The notes under the pieces were generated by a model that did no database searches, had not been told where the DNA came from, and was given only the letters and a program-made list of their open reading frames with translations. DNA of 64,000 bases from positions 186,001 to 250,000 of the forward strand of contig CANTFK010000129.1 in assembly GCA_947646735.1 (NCBI GenBank), given 5' to 3'. A program made the translations under genes and the position numbers. Below, piece after piece: positions 10,639-20,823 of the stretch. The stretch's first letter is position 1; each line of letters starts with the position of its first letter. This stretch comes from Peronospora farinosa. Lineage: Eukaryota > Oomycota > Peronosporomycetes > Peronosporales > Peronosporaceae.

Positions 10639-12390
10639 TCACTTGTGCTGCAGTTTCTTCTTCTTTGCAGACCCAGGAGCATCACTCTCAGCCGATCTCG
10701 TACCAGTTTTTTTAGGCTGAGACTTAGCAGGTTCCGCTTCCTCTTCAGGCGATGTTGGTTCCTTTTCTCCAGTTCCTTTCTTGGCCTTTGCTGCTATGCG
10801 ACCCACCTTACGTACATACGCGTCCATACGAAACTTTCGCTTGAGCCCAGCCTCGTTCATGTAGCGCACTTTGCCGAAGATTGCGCGTTCCCTCCAGCCT
10901 TGGTCATGCTTTCCAAAAACCCAGGCCACGCCTGCGTACGAGTTTGGATCGGGTGCATCCAAGGCATACTTGTTGTTTAGGACCAAAGCTGCGTTGAAAC
11001 CTTCTTCCGGAGTTTGTGTCCACTCCAGCAACTTCTTGCCCCAGTACATGCGCATGTAGCCGTGCATTTTGCCCGAAACCACAAGCTCACGCTGTGCTGC
11101 GTTCCAAAGTTGATCCCCTGTTTTGAAATGCTCGAGCTGCTCACGTGAATACAATTGGTCGCGCTTGTCGTCTGCGTGCTCTTGCAGGGTGACCTGCGCG
11201 TAGTTCGGAAGGCAGCGCATGGAGTCATAGTTATCCTGGTTGTACACCACCAGATTCACCGATAATTCCCGACGGACAATAACTTCCTCTAGGAACGATG
11301 CCAGTCCTTCTTTCGCTCGCGCAACACCTTTCAGTTTGTTTGCAGCCAGCGCAACACGAACAACGCTGATATGTCCGTAGCGCAGATAGACACTCAAGTC
11401 GCTTCCAGCGTCCAGACTAGGCTCGTTGCGCTCAGTGGCATAGCTAGCAAGTCTGTCTGGGGTGAGAAACTTCTTCACACAGGCTGAAGCCGCAGCTTCA
11501 CCTCCTCGAAAGTGCCAATCCACAGCTTTCACGTCGCGGTCAACATCCAGCAGTTCCAGCGCCTTGTAAACAGCCTTGGAACTTGTCACATCCAGTGGCT
11601 TTAGTTCAGAGCTACCAACAACAGTCAGGAGCGATGTTCCCTCGGTTTGGTTCGCCTTCTCAATCACCAAGCTCTCCAAAGGAACAACAAAGCGGTCCAA
11701 GTGCTTCGTAACCTTAGGACGGATTGTGCGTGCAGCATACTCTTCTTTGTCCGTGACAACAGCAGCAGGTACTACAACGTCACCTTCAATCTGAACAATT
11801 CCAAAACTAGCATTCTCGTCATCAGCATCCTCTGCCTCTTTAACAGACGACACGAGATTCTCGAGGGCAGAACGCCATGGACGCAAGTATGGACAATCTG
11901 TCACCACCAATGCAGCTTTGCGTGCACAGAACGTCAGCAGCTCATGACGTGTAGAACAATCACCCCCGGACTTGTGTTGATGATGAAAAACATCGAGATT
12001 CAACCCACGATCTGCCAGTCGTTGGTGTGCGTCAGCTAAACCTTCCAATGCAAACAGCGCATGACGTTCCGTCACAAACGCCTGAGCACTGGCATCTTGA
12101 ATGGCTTCCGCCTTCCACTCGTCCTTTTTGTCCGGATGCAATGAAGGCACCACAGAGCGATCCGGGAAGAGGCACACCACATGTAGAGGTAGTTTCAATT
12201 CATTGGCAGCAGCAACGGCATATTCCAGTGCGTAATTGTGCTTGGTACGGACCGATGTTTGCATCCAATAGAGCAAGTAGCCATCCTCCTTGGGCTGAGA
12301 CTTGGCACCTTCATATAACCATTGAATACGTTCGTGCTGTAGACCACCGGGTAACTTGAGCTTCTCGAGAGTGCGACGGACGTTCACCAT
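10639..12390 (-). CDS. Class II CPD photolyase
   Basis: Light-driven FAD enzyme that splits cyclobutane pyrimidine dimers in DNA. Seen: single exon, 583 aa. The N-terminal Rossmann-like domain contains YWMQTSVRTKHNYALEYA (residues ~41-58), the class II counterpart of the YWMQ...R..NxAL signature. The FAD/DNA-binding C-terminal half includes VVYNQDNYDSMRCLPNYAQ, ELVVSGKMHGYMRMYWGKK, NNKYALDAPDPNSYAGVAW and WRERAIFGKVRYMNEAG, all typical of class II photolyases rather than cryptochromes. The C-terminus is an ~60-residue Lys/Pro/Ser-rich extension ending KKKKLQHK, probably a nuclear-targeting tail. Length is slightly above usual for the family because of this tail. Start chosen at the first ATG of the conserved frame; no internal introns. 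Confidence 0.93.
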   Translation of the reverse strand: MVNVRRTLEKLKLPGGLQHERIQWLYEGAKSQPKEDGYLLYWMQTSVRTKHNYALEYAVAAANELKLPLHVVCLFPDRSVVPSLHPDKKDEWKAEAIQDASAQAFVTERHALFALEGLADAHQRLADRGLNLDVFHHQHKSGGDCSTRHELLTFCARKAALVVTDCPYLRPWRSALENLVSSVKEAEDADDENASFGIVQIEGDVVVPAAVVTDKEEYAARTIRPKVTKHLDRFVVPLESLVIEKANQTEGTSLLTVVGSSELKPLDVTSSKAVYKALELLDVDRDVKAVDWHFRGGEAAASACVKKFLTPDRLASYATERNEPSLDAGSDLSVYLRYGHISVVRVALAANKLKGVARAKEGLASFLEEVIVRRELSVNLVVYNQDNYDSMRCLPNYAQVTLQEHADDKRDQLYSREQLEHFKTGDQLWNAAQRELVVSGKMHGYMRMYWGKKLLEWTQTPEEGFNAALVLNNKYALDAPDPNSYAGVAWVFGKHDQGWRERAIFGKVRYMNEAGLKRKFRMDAYVRKVGRIAAKAKKGTGEKEPTSPEEEAEPAKSQPKKTGTRSAESDAPGSAKKKKLQHK

Positions 12391-12843
12391 TTAATGTTGT
12401 TGACTTGATCTGGAATGTTTGATAATGACGTCTACTATCCGACTTGATCGACCTCCGTCGCAGATGATGGATAACGAAATTTGGTCTTTTGGGACAGAAC
12501 AGACAGGGAGGGAGGGCAGTTGTTGGACGTCACTAAGTCCCATGTGATGCTGTTTCATATAAGAGCGAAGAGTGCAAGAGCCTTGTTATTATCCACGTTT
12601 ATCCATTCCTAATCTAATGGCAGTCAATACACGCAACCAACTCAAATCCAGAAACTCAAAACGAAGCATGTCGGCCGACTGACTGTCCAGTTGTGCCAGG
12701 CGACATACACTAGACACCCTTATGCTCGTAACATACGAGCGCGCTTTGTATCACCCAACCACTTTTGGCAGTTTTCTGCCTCGTCGCAAGTGTGCAACCC
12801 CTCCTTTGCGTCGTCTACTAGTTTCTTGTCTCCTGGGTTTTTC
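12391..12843. other. Intergenic, photolyase promoter side
   Basis: Between the photolyase start and the 3' end of the ubiquitin-ligase gene, both on the minus strand. No gene seen; an open + frame at 12691-13053 is antisense to the ligase and has no motif. Confidence 0.5.
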
Positions 12844-15800
12844 CTAACGAGCCATGTCTTGCAGCTGACGGCCGATCAGATAACGCTCATTGCGAATCGA
12901 CTCGCTCAAGTTCGACAGCCATCGGACCATGTACGAGTGCGAGCGAACCAAGATGAACACAGTGCCAACCCAAAAAGCGCACATTGCGAATGCAGCCTTT
13001 TCAAAGCTTGCTTTCTCGGACGGATATACCAGCAAGAGTGCGGAGGACAATAACCACGGCACCAGTAGCATTCCAATCAGGAACGTCACAATGGGCAGCA
13101 ATACGTTTTTCTGGAAAAACACCACATCGAAACACTTCTCCCGGATGTTATCTCGGCGTAGTCGAACGGCATCGTTTTCGTGTACAGTCACGGTGAACAG
13201 GAGCTGACGATACGACTTGCGAAACGAGGCAATGAAGCCCATCGGTTCTGCAACGGCAGCAACGGCACCAGCAGCGCCCACCTCATGCAATTGCCGTTCT
13301 TCTTCCTCTTCTTCCAGCTCATCATCATTTTGAACATCCTCAAACAGCTCGTCTTCTTCGTCCACGTCCATAAATCGTACCTCGTCAGGCTCCAACCCTT
13401 GAATGGCTGCTTGTCGCTCATTACGGCGTCTATTGTTGCGCTTCGTTCGGAAGCAACAAACCACCCATGCAAACAGATTAAATACCAAATAGCCCATCAA
13501 CAGACTTTCCGCAGGTGAAGCACTTGCACTCGCAACGCACGAGGACATTATTTGACCCAGCAGATATGGGCACACAAACGTCCAGCCCACGGCACTGGTC
13601 ACTGCATTCGCTGGCGTCATATTACGGACAGAGTATCCGCGTTGAACTAGCGTTTGATCCACTCGGTCTTTTGGAAGCATCAAAATGTTTAAAGCGTGAA
13701 CGCTGTTCACAAAGTACCAGACTATTTGCACGCCGGCTGCCAACACGAGCGGGTCGTGACTGATCCCAGTCACGCGCTCAAATGGGCCCATACAAATTCG
13801 CCCAATGTAAAGAGATCCAAACAAAAATGTCCCAATCACCACGACGCACAATGCCCACGCAAAGACTGCCAATCCTGCTAGTCGAATCAAAAGGTAAGAC
13901 GGCCTCTCTCTTGGGAGCAACGGGTACTCAATGGCTTGCGCATCGTCCAAACCATCCTCAGGCCACGGCAAGTAACGGTGGCCATCGACACGCAATTCCT
14001 CAGGAGGCAACTGAGCGCGAGGATGAAAGTGGAGTGGTGGTGGTGGCAATACCACTACCTTCGACACCTTGCGCTGGCCATTTATAACAATGTTTAACTT
14101 CGTTTGTGGCAGCAGGTACTCCGTCAAACCCAACCACTCGCTCGCAAACACAATTCCAATATGTTGGAACTTTCCAATGTCATTCTTTGCGTGCTCCAAC
14201 ACGCTAAGCACAACGAGGTGGACTGCAAGCAGCTCAAATGGCACTTGAATCTCTGGGCTGTAGTGCTGGAAACGAAGTGTTAATGGGAAGAATGAAGGCA
14301 CGAACCCGCTCGCGATACGAACAGGAACATGCACGAGAACTAGCAGTAGCGCTGCATAGATCACAAGCGACATAATCATACGGCGAGCGTGCTTCATACA
14401 CTTCTCACTCAGCAGTGTACGCAGGAGATCCGGGTGGTCTTCTTGTGGTCGAATAACCTTAGCCATGATGTCTGGGTGGGCAACTTCCCGCATTTGCAAT
14501 ACAGAAACCGTTACAAAAAGCATAAATGTAATGCCCAGTACCCAGTGCACCATCAACGAGCAGATCATGTTCTCCATGCAAAATGCAACGCGGTCTTGTG
14601 CGGACACCATAAACAAGTGAAGTGTCGCAAAGTCGATGCAAACTCCTAGAATAATTGGCAAAATCACCATCTTTAGCAACAACAGCGTCGAAACCTTCAC
14701 GATTGCCGTCAAGCAGCGTAGAGCCCATAGCAGACCATCCATGAGGGGACGATGTATATAGGAAGAAGCAGTCCTCACCATAAATCTCCACAGCACAATC
14801 GTCAAGCAAATAGATACATAGCCCACCATGCATGTGCACAAATCTACAAGCTGCAAGCAGTCGCCATTTTGCTTGGCCGTCTCAATCGAGCGCAGCAGCG
14901 TCTTCACAAGGTAAGCTCCAATCGATATTCCCTCGTCAGTGGTAGATTCAAGCGTGGTGAAAGTGGAAAACGCAGTGGAAGCAACCGGTAATGACGTAAC
15001 AATTCTAGCCCCTGCAGACAGCAAAGTGCTCCCCAGTGTGTACGGAATAAATGCAAATAAGCCGAGATAGGCACCGTTGAACGCCAACAGCCACGACACA
15101 TTGCGAAATAGTACCACAAAGTCACCACGTAGTCCAAGAAGCTCATCCATCGCAATATTAATCTCCATATGCTCAAAGTCGTCTTCCCACTCGCGCTGGT
15201 TCATGTTCGGCAACGGTGGATCGACACGGTTCCGTGCAACTCTTGGTGCCGCTGCTGCAGCACCATTGCGTCCTCGTTCTTGTTCCACATCCAGCATATC
15301 ACGCAGCGGTCGGCGTTGTCGAAGTTCCTGTTGTGGCTCTGGCACTGGGTCTGCGTCTTCACCAGGTAGCAACATTTCAAGCTCTTGGTGCTGCAAGACA
15401 TCAACAAAAGGTTCTGCTTGGTTCCGATCGGCCCACGCTTCTTCATCCGACGAGTCGTCATCAGCTCCAACATTCTCGTCCACATTATTTAGTCTTCTAG
15501 CCCCTAGTCTCAGTCGTTCATTCTCCATTACAACGTTTTCTTCATGATTATCGTCTCCAAATTGTGCACGTCTCATATTCTGTTGGGCATCATGACGATG
15601 TTGCCAATGCTGATGATGTGGAGGCACCTCTTCCACTGCCATTTCTTCTTCAATATGATCCAAATGAAATCGTAAAAAATCAGCAAACGACATGAGAGCC
15701 AAGAAGGAAAAAACAATGGACACAATCAGGACAAGACCTGAAAAAATGTCGGTTACAATATGTGACGCATCAAAGCGTTCCAGAAAATTGACATTCACCA

Positions 15801-16256
15801 TTGCCGAAGCACGTAAAAGCCACATACGATAGAGCCAGCTAGTGCACCACGGAGCGACTGCAAGCCATAGTAATAGCACGAGCACGACTCGTAGAGCAAA
15901 TGGTAGCCATTTTAGCAGTAAAACACTGAGTCCTGTGCCCAAAAGCTCTGTCCAGGGTAAAATGTCCGGTGCATTAGCATCATAAAGTGGTGTAAATGTA
16001 AATTCATGGCCACATAATTCACAAAAGCTTTTGCCTGAGTGTGTCAGCCATTGATCAAGACAATCGGAATGTGTGTAACGAATACTGCCACTACATTTAC
16101 ATGGTGCAAAGAGACGACGATCAGGTTCAGCTTCACCACGACAGACACGACATTCTTCTTCTTCTTCTTCTTCTCTTCTTCTTCGTTAAAGAATGTATTG
16201 GATGGCGGTGTCATGTCGTTGGGAATGTCTTCGACGTTGGGTCGTAAGTCGACCAT
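12844..16256 (-). CDS. MARCH6/Doa10-like RING-CH E3 ubiquitin ligase, frame break in GAA tract
   Basis: ER-type polytopic E3 ligase for membrane-associated protein degradation. Seen: a RING-CH (C4HC3) finger encoded at about 16152-16010 (CRVCRGEAE..., APCKCSG, THSDCLDQWL, CELCGHEF), followed by WTELLGTG and a long body with 12-14 hydrophobic segments. Two acidic/low-complexity loops lie between them: one near 15640-15250 with DDSSDEEAW, one near 13400-13280 with EEEEEE. The C-terminus is ELKKV-free and ends RQLQDMAR. The frame containing the finger has a stop just upstream and no ATG before the finger. The upstream frame starts at an ATG at 16256 (MVDLRPNVEDIPND) and enters the same GAA repeat one base out of phase: the repeat reads (GAA)3-GA-(GAA)7 (16184-16153). 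One missing A restores one frame of about 1137 aa, so either the gene is frameshifted or the assembly lost a base. Codons starting at 15942 would lack the RING. Confidence 0.85.
16153..16184 (-). repeat. GAA/TTC microsatellite in the E3 ligase N-terminus
   Basis: On the + strand, seven TTC units (16153-16173), TC (16174-16175), then three TTC units (16176-16184). On the coding strand it encodes Glu residues directly before the RING-CH finger. The two-base unit is the site of the reading-frame change. Confidence 0.9.
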
Positions 16257-16611
16257 GAATGTTTGTTTTTTATAGGAGGGGTGGGAAACTTTTTATTAAT
16301 AGTAATGTATATCGCAGTTGTTAGGTTTTGACTTCAGGTGAGTATGCTGGTAGCGAGTGACCAATTAAATTGAGTGCTAGTAAGTCGACAAATTAGTTGG
16401 AATAATCGAAAGGCTTTTTATTCTTGACCAACAATATTTTAATAATTCATTTTTTACAATACTGAAGTAACAAAAATATAGTCACCGCCGAGCGGGGCCA
16501 CCGCTACCGAAGCTGGTACCCCGCATGAGTCCTCTGTGTCCCTTAAAACGGGCCCTTTGGAAGCGTGCGGGCGCGCCGCGGAGGTAGAGGTAGCCCAGCA
16601 GAGCCGTCTAT
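16257..16611. other. Ligase upstream region and GC-rich tail fragment
   Basis: 16257-16480 is AT-rich and probably holds the ligase promoter. 16483-16611 is abruptly GC-rich; on the minus strand it reads about 43 codons (LYLRGAPARF, then RGLMRGTSFGSGG) to a stop near 16483, resembling the Gly/Arg-rich end of a protein cut by the adjacent Copia LTR. I cannot name it. Confidence 0.3.
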
Positions 16612-16916
16612 TGTAAGAATCATCTATTCAATGATCCCGTTATGTAACATTGGCACTAACATTTAGTACCAATGTGACTATAAGCAGCTTCTATCATCGC
16701 AATGATGTAAGAACCTGCTTGTGGTGTATGTGAGACATGTCGAAGTGAGTGAATTGTTCGTGTTTGTTTAAATCTACTTTCCTGCTGCTTACCTGCTCTT
16801 GCATCTTAACTTGCTGCTTTCCGTTACCTTAATAAAGTAAATTCAAAACCACCGCGCCGGGGTAGCCAAAACGATTATCGCCCAACGATAAAATGGATAT
16901 GAACCATTATCCAACA
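16612..16916 (-). repeat. Copia 3' LTR
   Basis: Starts TGTAAGAAT and ends TCCAACA on the + strand (TG..CA termini). On the element's own minus strand it begins TGTTGGATAATGG and is immediately preceded by a purine tract (GTGAGGAAGGAG, 16928-16917), as expected of a polypurine tract before a 3' LTR. The partner 5' LTR is not in the window. Confidence 0.7.
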
Positions 16917-17254
16917 CTCCTTCCTCACGGCGCCGTGCGTTCGTCACCGGAACCCTCGTTATGATCTTTGCGTATTCGCGATCTAGTCACATCATTTGTT
17001 GTAGTCGTACAGCACCAAATACCTTAGTGAGTAGATCAGTCGCCATCGCGTCGGGTGGCATAAATATGGGCTTCACGCTGCCATTTTGCGCACATTTTTG
17101 ACAAACTTAAACATGATGTCGATGTGTTTGGCTCGCCCCATACTCTCTTCGCTCTCCATCTTCCAAAATGGCTGCTTGATTGTCCATTTCCATCTTCATT
17201 GGCAGCTTTACCTTAAATCTTTTAGTCCCATCATCAGCTCGCGCAGAACCATCA
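16917..17254 (-). pseudogene. Copia pol 3' end (RNase H remnant)
   Basis: Minus-strand translation shows Copia RNase H landmarks in broken frames: VLRELMMGL, MDNQAAI, KHIDIMFKFVKNV, then PPDAMATDLLTK and GAVRLQQM, matching the usual KHIDvR...F and ADxLTK motifs at the end of Copia pol. Stops and frame changes interrupt it. It is cut at 17254/17255 by the Gypsy-1 LTR. Confidence 0.75.
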
Positions 17255-17703
17255 TGTAATGGGGCACCCTCCGACTATACTGATTACAGTATAGCCTACT
17301 TTCACTGATTACAGTGAAAGCAGGTGCCTCAAAACCTCACGTACACGTGAGCAGAGGAAGCTTATCAACTAAACAAACGCTTAGTTGAGAAGGACTAATA
17401 AAACTGTATTTAATATAGTTAACTATCTTAATAAAACTAATCTGTTATAACCTATGTTAACTATATTAAACTATGTTGACAACTTGCCCTCCACTCATTG
17501 CGCGCGTCCATCGGTCATTGGTCAGCGCGTTGGTTGATATGATGGCCCATATCAACCAATGAGAGGGCATCTCCAACTTAAAGGAGATCTAGGAACAATA
17601 TTATAAGAAAAGGTAATATTGTCAAAATATTATTAGTTATAATAATATTTTATTGACACTTCATATAAGTGTCAATATTATGTAACGGGCTCGCCCCGTT
17701 ACA
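17255..17703 (-). repeat. Gypsy-1 3' LTR
   Basis: 449 bp, TGTAATGGGGCACCC...CCCCGTTACA. Differs from the 5' copy (459 bp) by a few substitutions, a ~9 bp indel near the middle (the right copy has extra bases near 35531) and one T in a T-run. It contains several hairpins itself, including TGTAACGGG/CCCGTTACA at its end (17681-17703). Confidence 0.9.
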
Positions 17704-18836
17704 TCACCCCCCCTCAACCAACAGTCACATTAGTGACTGTTTAGTGACTATGGGAAAGGAGAACTTGTTGAATTTTCTTTCATTCAACAATTACGCTATG
17801 ACTAAGTCAATGCGCGTCGCTGCTAAGGCAGCCAAGAGCTCGGCTGCACGCCTGTGTGCAGCCGCTACTGAGGCTTCACAGCCTCAGCCAACAGACACTA
17901 ATGTGTCTGCTGGAAGTCAACATCAGCCTGCAACGCCTGTTGCAGGTTCACGTAGCGCTTCGCCACGTGAAGATGTTGACCCAGAGTTAGTCGTTGACTT
18001 CTCTGGTGAGTCGGATGACGCATGACTCAAAGCCACCTGTGTCACTCCCGAGCTCTCCCCGGGGTGATGCCTCGTCGTCGAATGTTACGAAGAGGGATCG
18101 TGGTACATTGAGTGAATCAATGTACCTGAAATGTTTGGGTCGTCTGATGAATCAGACGACTCGCCAAACGAGTCGAAGGATAGTGACTCGGGCGGGGACC
18201 GTAAGGGTGATGTCAGTGCTTCTACTGACATCAATGCTCATAGTGTCGATACTTCTGTTGACACTAATGCTCGTGGTGTCGGTACTTCTGCTGACACCAC
18301 GCAGGAGGCTTTAGATCGCAACGTATTGCGTCTTGCTCCTGATCGCAATCCATGGATGCTATCTAAGCATCTGCTTGATCGTTGGTCTGGAAAGACCAAC
18401 GAACGGTTCCCCATACCGTTGTTTGATGCGTCAAAGCTTCATGGCCTTGACGCCAGTGCGAAGAACTTTCGCACTGAGAACGATTATTACATCGATGTGT
18501 TCCTTGAACATCGATGGTATGGCCCACACAAGAAGCGTGAGGCTGACGCGTTCCTCCAATATTGGAACGCGTTTATCACCAACGTTTTAAACGTTGGGAA
18601 AGAGGCTTGGTTTCAAAGACTTTATGCTAGCCGCAATAAGTTTGAGAAACGAAGTACTTCCGGTGCATGCTATCGTTTGCACCGGTTATCTAGAGAGGCA
18701 GGCCTGTTATGCCTCTCTTGGGGCGACCCATGCCCGGGGTGCCTGATCACCTCGTCAAGAGCGCCTAAGGAGGCGTACCTCCTTACTGAGCCCTGGTGGA
18801 GGGCTCGCATCTCTTCTGAGATGCGTGAAGGAATTG

Positions 18837-19353
18837 CTACTTTGCAATCCCTGTACGAGCGCGCTGGGCGCTCGTTTTCCGATGGTCCTTCACCATCGGG
18901 TGTCCCTTGTCGTACAGTTCGACAAGGCCGGGAACGTCGGCCATCAGTTGTGCCCGAGGTTCCCAGCTATCCGCCGAAGGCGGATAGCCACGCCACCGGA
19001 CGAGATAACTCGTCCGACGTCCCTTCACCTCGCGGCGCTTTAGTAAGCGTTCCACAAGGAAGCTCTCCCACCATGGGAGTCCACCAGCGGATGCGGTGGT
19101 GGAGGAAAAACCCTGTCCGATTCTTTCATCGGACTTGGCTGCTGAGTTAGACGGGTTGCCCGTGTAACTCGTGAGCTACGTTGTGATGTTGATCACGAAC
19201 GGGATAAGCGTCGCCGCTTAGAGGACATTGTGCGACAGCTTGGGTTTGACCATGAGAGGTCTCGGGCAAACAATGCTGTCGCACTATTGGAGAATGAACG
19301 GCGACTTCATTCTCTGAGTAACGAGCTGGCGACAGCTCGTCAGGAGATCGTCC
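18837..19353 (-). pseudogene. Gypsy-1 pol 3' end with chromodomain
   Basis: Segment of pol separated from the rest by Gypsy-2. The integrase tail frame crosses the insertion site (HDIG + RSPDELSPARYSENE) and stops at 19147. A Pro-rich stretch (VFPPPPHPLVDSHGG) is in a second frame and the chromodomain (FLVERLLKRREV, SYLVRWRGYPPSADSWEP, DVPGLVELYD) is in a third, ending at 18837. At least two frame disruptions therefore precede the chromodomain. In this lineage the chromodomain is thought to guide integration to chromatin. The same DNA encodes the antisense ORF. Confidence 0.75.
19350..19353. other. Target-site duplication of Gypsy-2 (left copy)
   Basis: GTCC directly before the left LTR; the matching copy is at 29708-29711 directly after the right LTR. 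Deleting Gypsy-2 and one copy restores both the sense pol frame and the antisense ORF frame of Gypsy-1. Confidence 0.9.
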
Positions 19354-20503
19354 TGTGGTGGAGTGGGTTCTCAAAATTGTATGATGAGACCCCAAACCAC
19401 TCACTGTGCCGGACTGCCGACTGTCGGAGGGGGTACCCCGATGCCGCGTATGAACCTTCTCTCACCTTGTGTACCCGTCGGCTGGCGGGTTGCACTCTTC
19501 GGAGGACTTGGTGACGATGTAGATGTCTGCCTTGAGGGAGGTAGACCTGGGGGGGGCCTCGAGTGGATATGCTTCACTCGGTGGGCCGGTAGGTGGCCAC
19601 TCGATCGACCTTGTCGAGAGTGGACTTAGAGCCAAATTCTTCAGGGGCGCTTGTCGTCCCTGGCCTTTTCCTTCTTGTTTCAGGGGTATTAACCACCTGA
19701 CCTTTACGTTGCTCCCGGACCTTGAGGTGAGGGAGACCGCTTCCGATAGCGGGTCTTGGGGGGGGGGGGGTGTTGCTACTCGAACGAGCTCACAGGCCAA
19801 ATATATCCTGGAGCTCTATTCGCCCTTGAACTTCGCTACACAACTGTCTTCGACGGGGGGCCAAAATATATCCCTTCCCGGAACAGTGAGTAACTTAGAA
19901 CAAGTCCTTCTTGGGTGACGGAGTCGTGCCACGTAGATCGCAAATTGAGTAGTATTTAATATAGTCCTATCCTTTTACCTCCTTTACTCTATCCTTGCCT
20001 GAAGCTCTGATTCCTTGCGTCGACTAGTCTGATCCTTGTATTAACTGGTACGGAGTGGCTGAACCCCGAGGGGCCGAGGTCGACTGATGAGGGACCCAGG
20101 TCTACCAATGAGGGACCGGGTCGACCAAAGAGGGGCCGAGGTCGACCGATGAGGGACCGGGTCGACCAACGAGGGACCGGGTCTACCAATGAGGGACCCA
20201 GGTCTACCAATGAGGGACCCAGGTCGACCGATGAGGGACCGGGTCGACCAATGAGGGACCCGGGTCTACCAACGAGGGGCCAGGTCGATCAATGAGCGGC
20301 CATGATCAACTCCCTTTGGTACCGGTTAACCGGTACCCTGATACTGATTTTTCTTCGGCGGATCCTGCGGATTGTCCTCCACCAACGGTCGCTCCCCTTC
20401 GAGGCCCCTGTCTCTCTGGTCCCCTGTCCCTGACCCACGGCCTATACTCTGAATCCAACTGGAGTCCGGGACCTTCATATCACAAAATTAGCACTTCACC
20501 ACA
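19354..20503 (-). repeat. Gypsy-2 3' LTR
   Basis: 1150 bp, TGTGGTGGAGTGGG...CTTCACCACA. Contains a G-run (13 G), a degenerate array of ~20 bp repeats (20068-20295) and a perfect 20 bp palindrome at 20318-20337 (half-site GGTACCGGTT). Confidence 0.95.
20068..20295. repeat. Tandem ~20-21 bp repeats inside the Gypsy-2 LTR
   Basis: About eleven degenerate copies of a unit like AATGAGGGACCCAGGTCTACC / CGATGAGGGACCGGGTCG, repeated identically in the other LTR at 29272-29499. Two further degenerate units occur at about 20750-20795. No coding meaning; may be a regulatory array. Confidence 0.85.
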
Positions 20504-20823
20504 GCCGCCCCCTGCACTTGCTCAACCGTGCAACGGATTGAGCACGCGCATGTCTTCACTTCCTTCGTCACGTAGGTCCTTCATTGTCCCCTTTGTAGCT
20601 CCTCCACCTCTAACTCGTGCCATCCGTTAGGTCTTCCCTTGAACATGAACCTTCTTCTGTTCTGATTGATCTTGGTAATCGCCCTCCTTTGTTCTCCATT
20701 CTCCTATACCCTTAACTCTTGGAAATTCAAGGCCGCCCCGCAGGCGACCCAAGTCTTCCAACGAGGGGCTGGGCCGACCATTGAGGGAATCGGTCCACCC
20801 TCCAAGAAACTTGCTACCGCCGG

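Larger units (their letters stand above)
17750..19353 (+). pseudogene. Antisense ORF of Gypsy-1 (5' part; continues at 29708-29869)
   Basis: Opposite in direction to gag-pol. ATG at 17750 (MGKENLLNFLSFNNYAM), an Ala/Ser/Pro-rich acidic N-terminal part, then from 18131 a ~200-residue globular-looking segment (LDRWSGKTNERFPIPLF, YYIDVFLEHRWYGPHKK, FLQYWNAFITNVLNV, WFQRLYASRNKFEKR). A charged coiled coil follows from about 19161 (ERDKRRRLEDIVRQLGF, ALLENERRLHSLSNEL). Frame changes occur near 18005-18130 and near 19150. The coil runs into the Gypsy-2 insertion at 19353 and resumes in phase after the target duplication at 29712 (QISNLVRDNKNLKGILE), stopping at 29867-29869. I do not recognise the family; antisense ORFs are known in some plant Gypsy elements. 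Its 3' half overlaps the integrase tail and chromodomain on the other strand. Confidence 0.6.

Noticed and set aside
12691..13207. + strand ORFs opposite the E3 ligase C-terminus
   Set aside because: Antisense to a clear membrane-protein coding region and without motifs.
15077..15547. Ser/Arg-rich 156-codon + strand ORF
   Set aside because: Complement of the acidic and Arg-rich loop of the E3 ligase; no independent support.
20068..20295. CRISPR-like repeat array
   Set aside because: Units are contiguous and degenerate with no unique spacers, and the array is inside a eukaryotic LTR.
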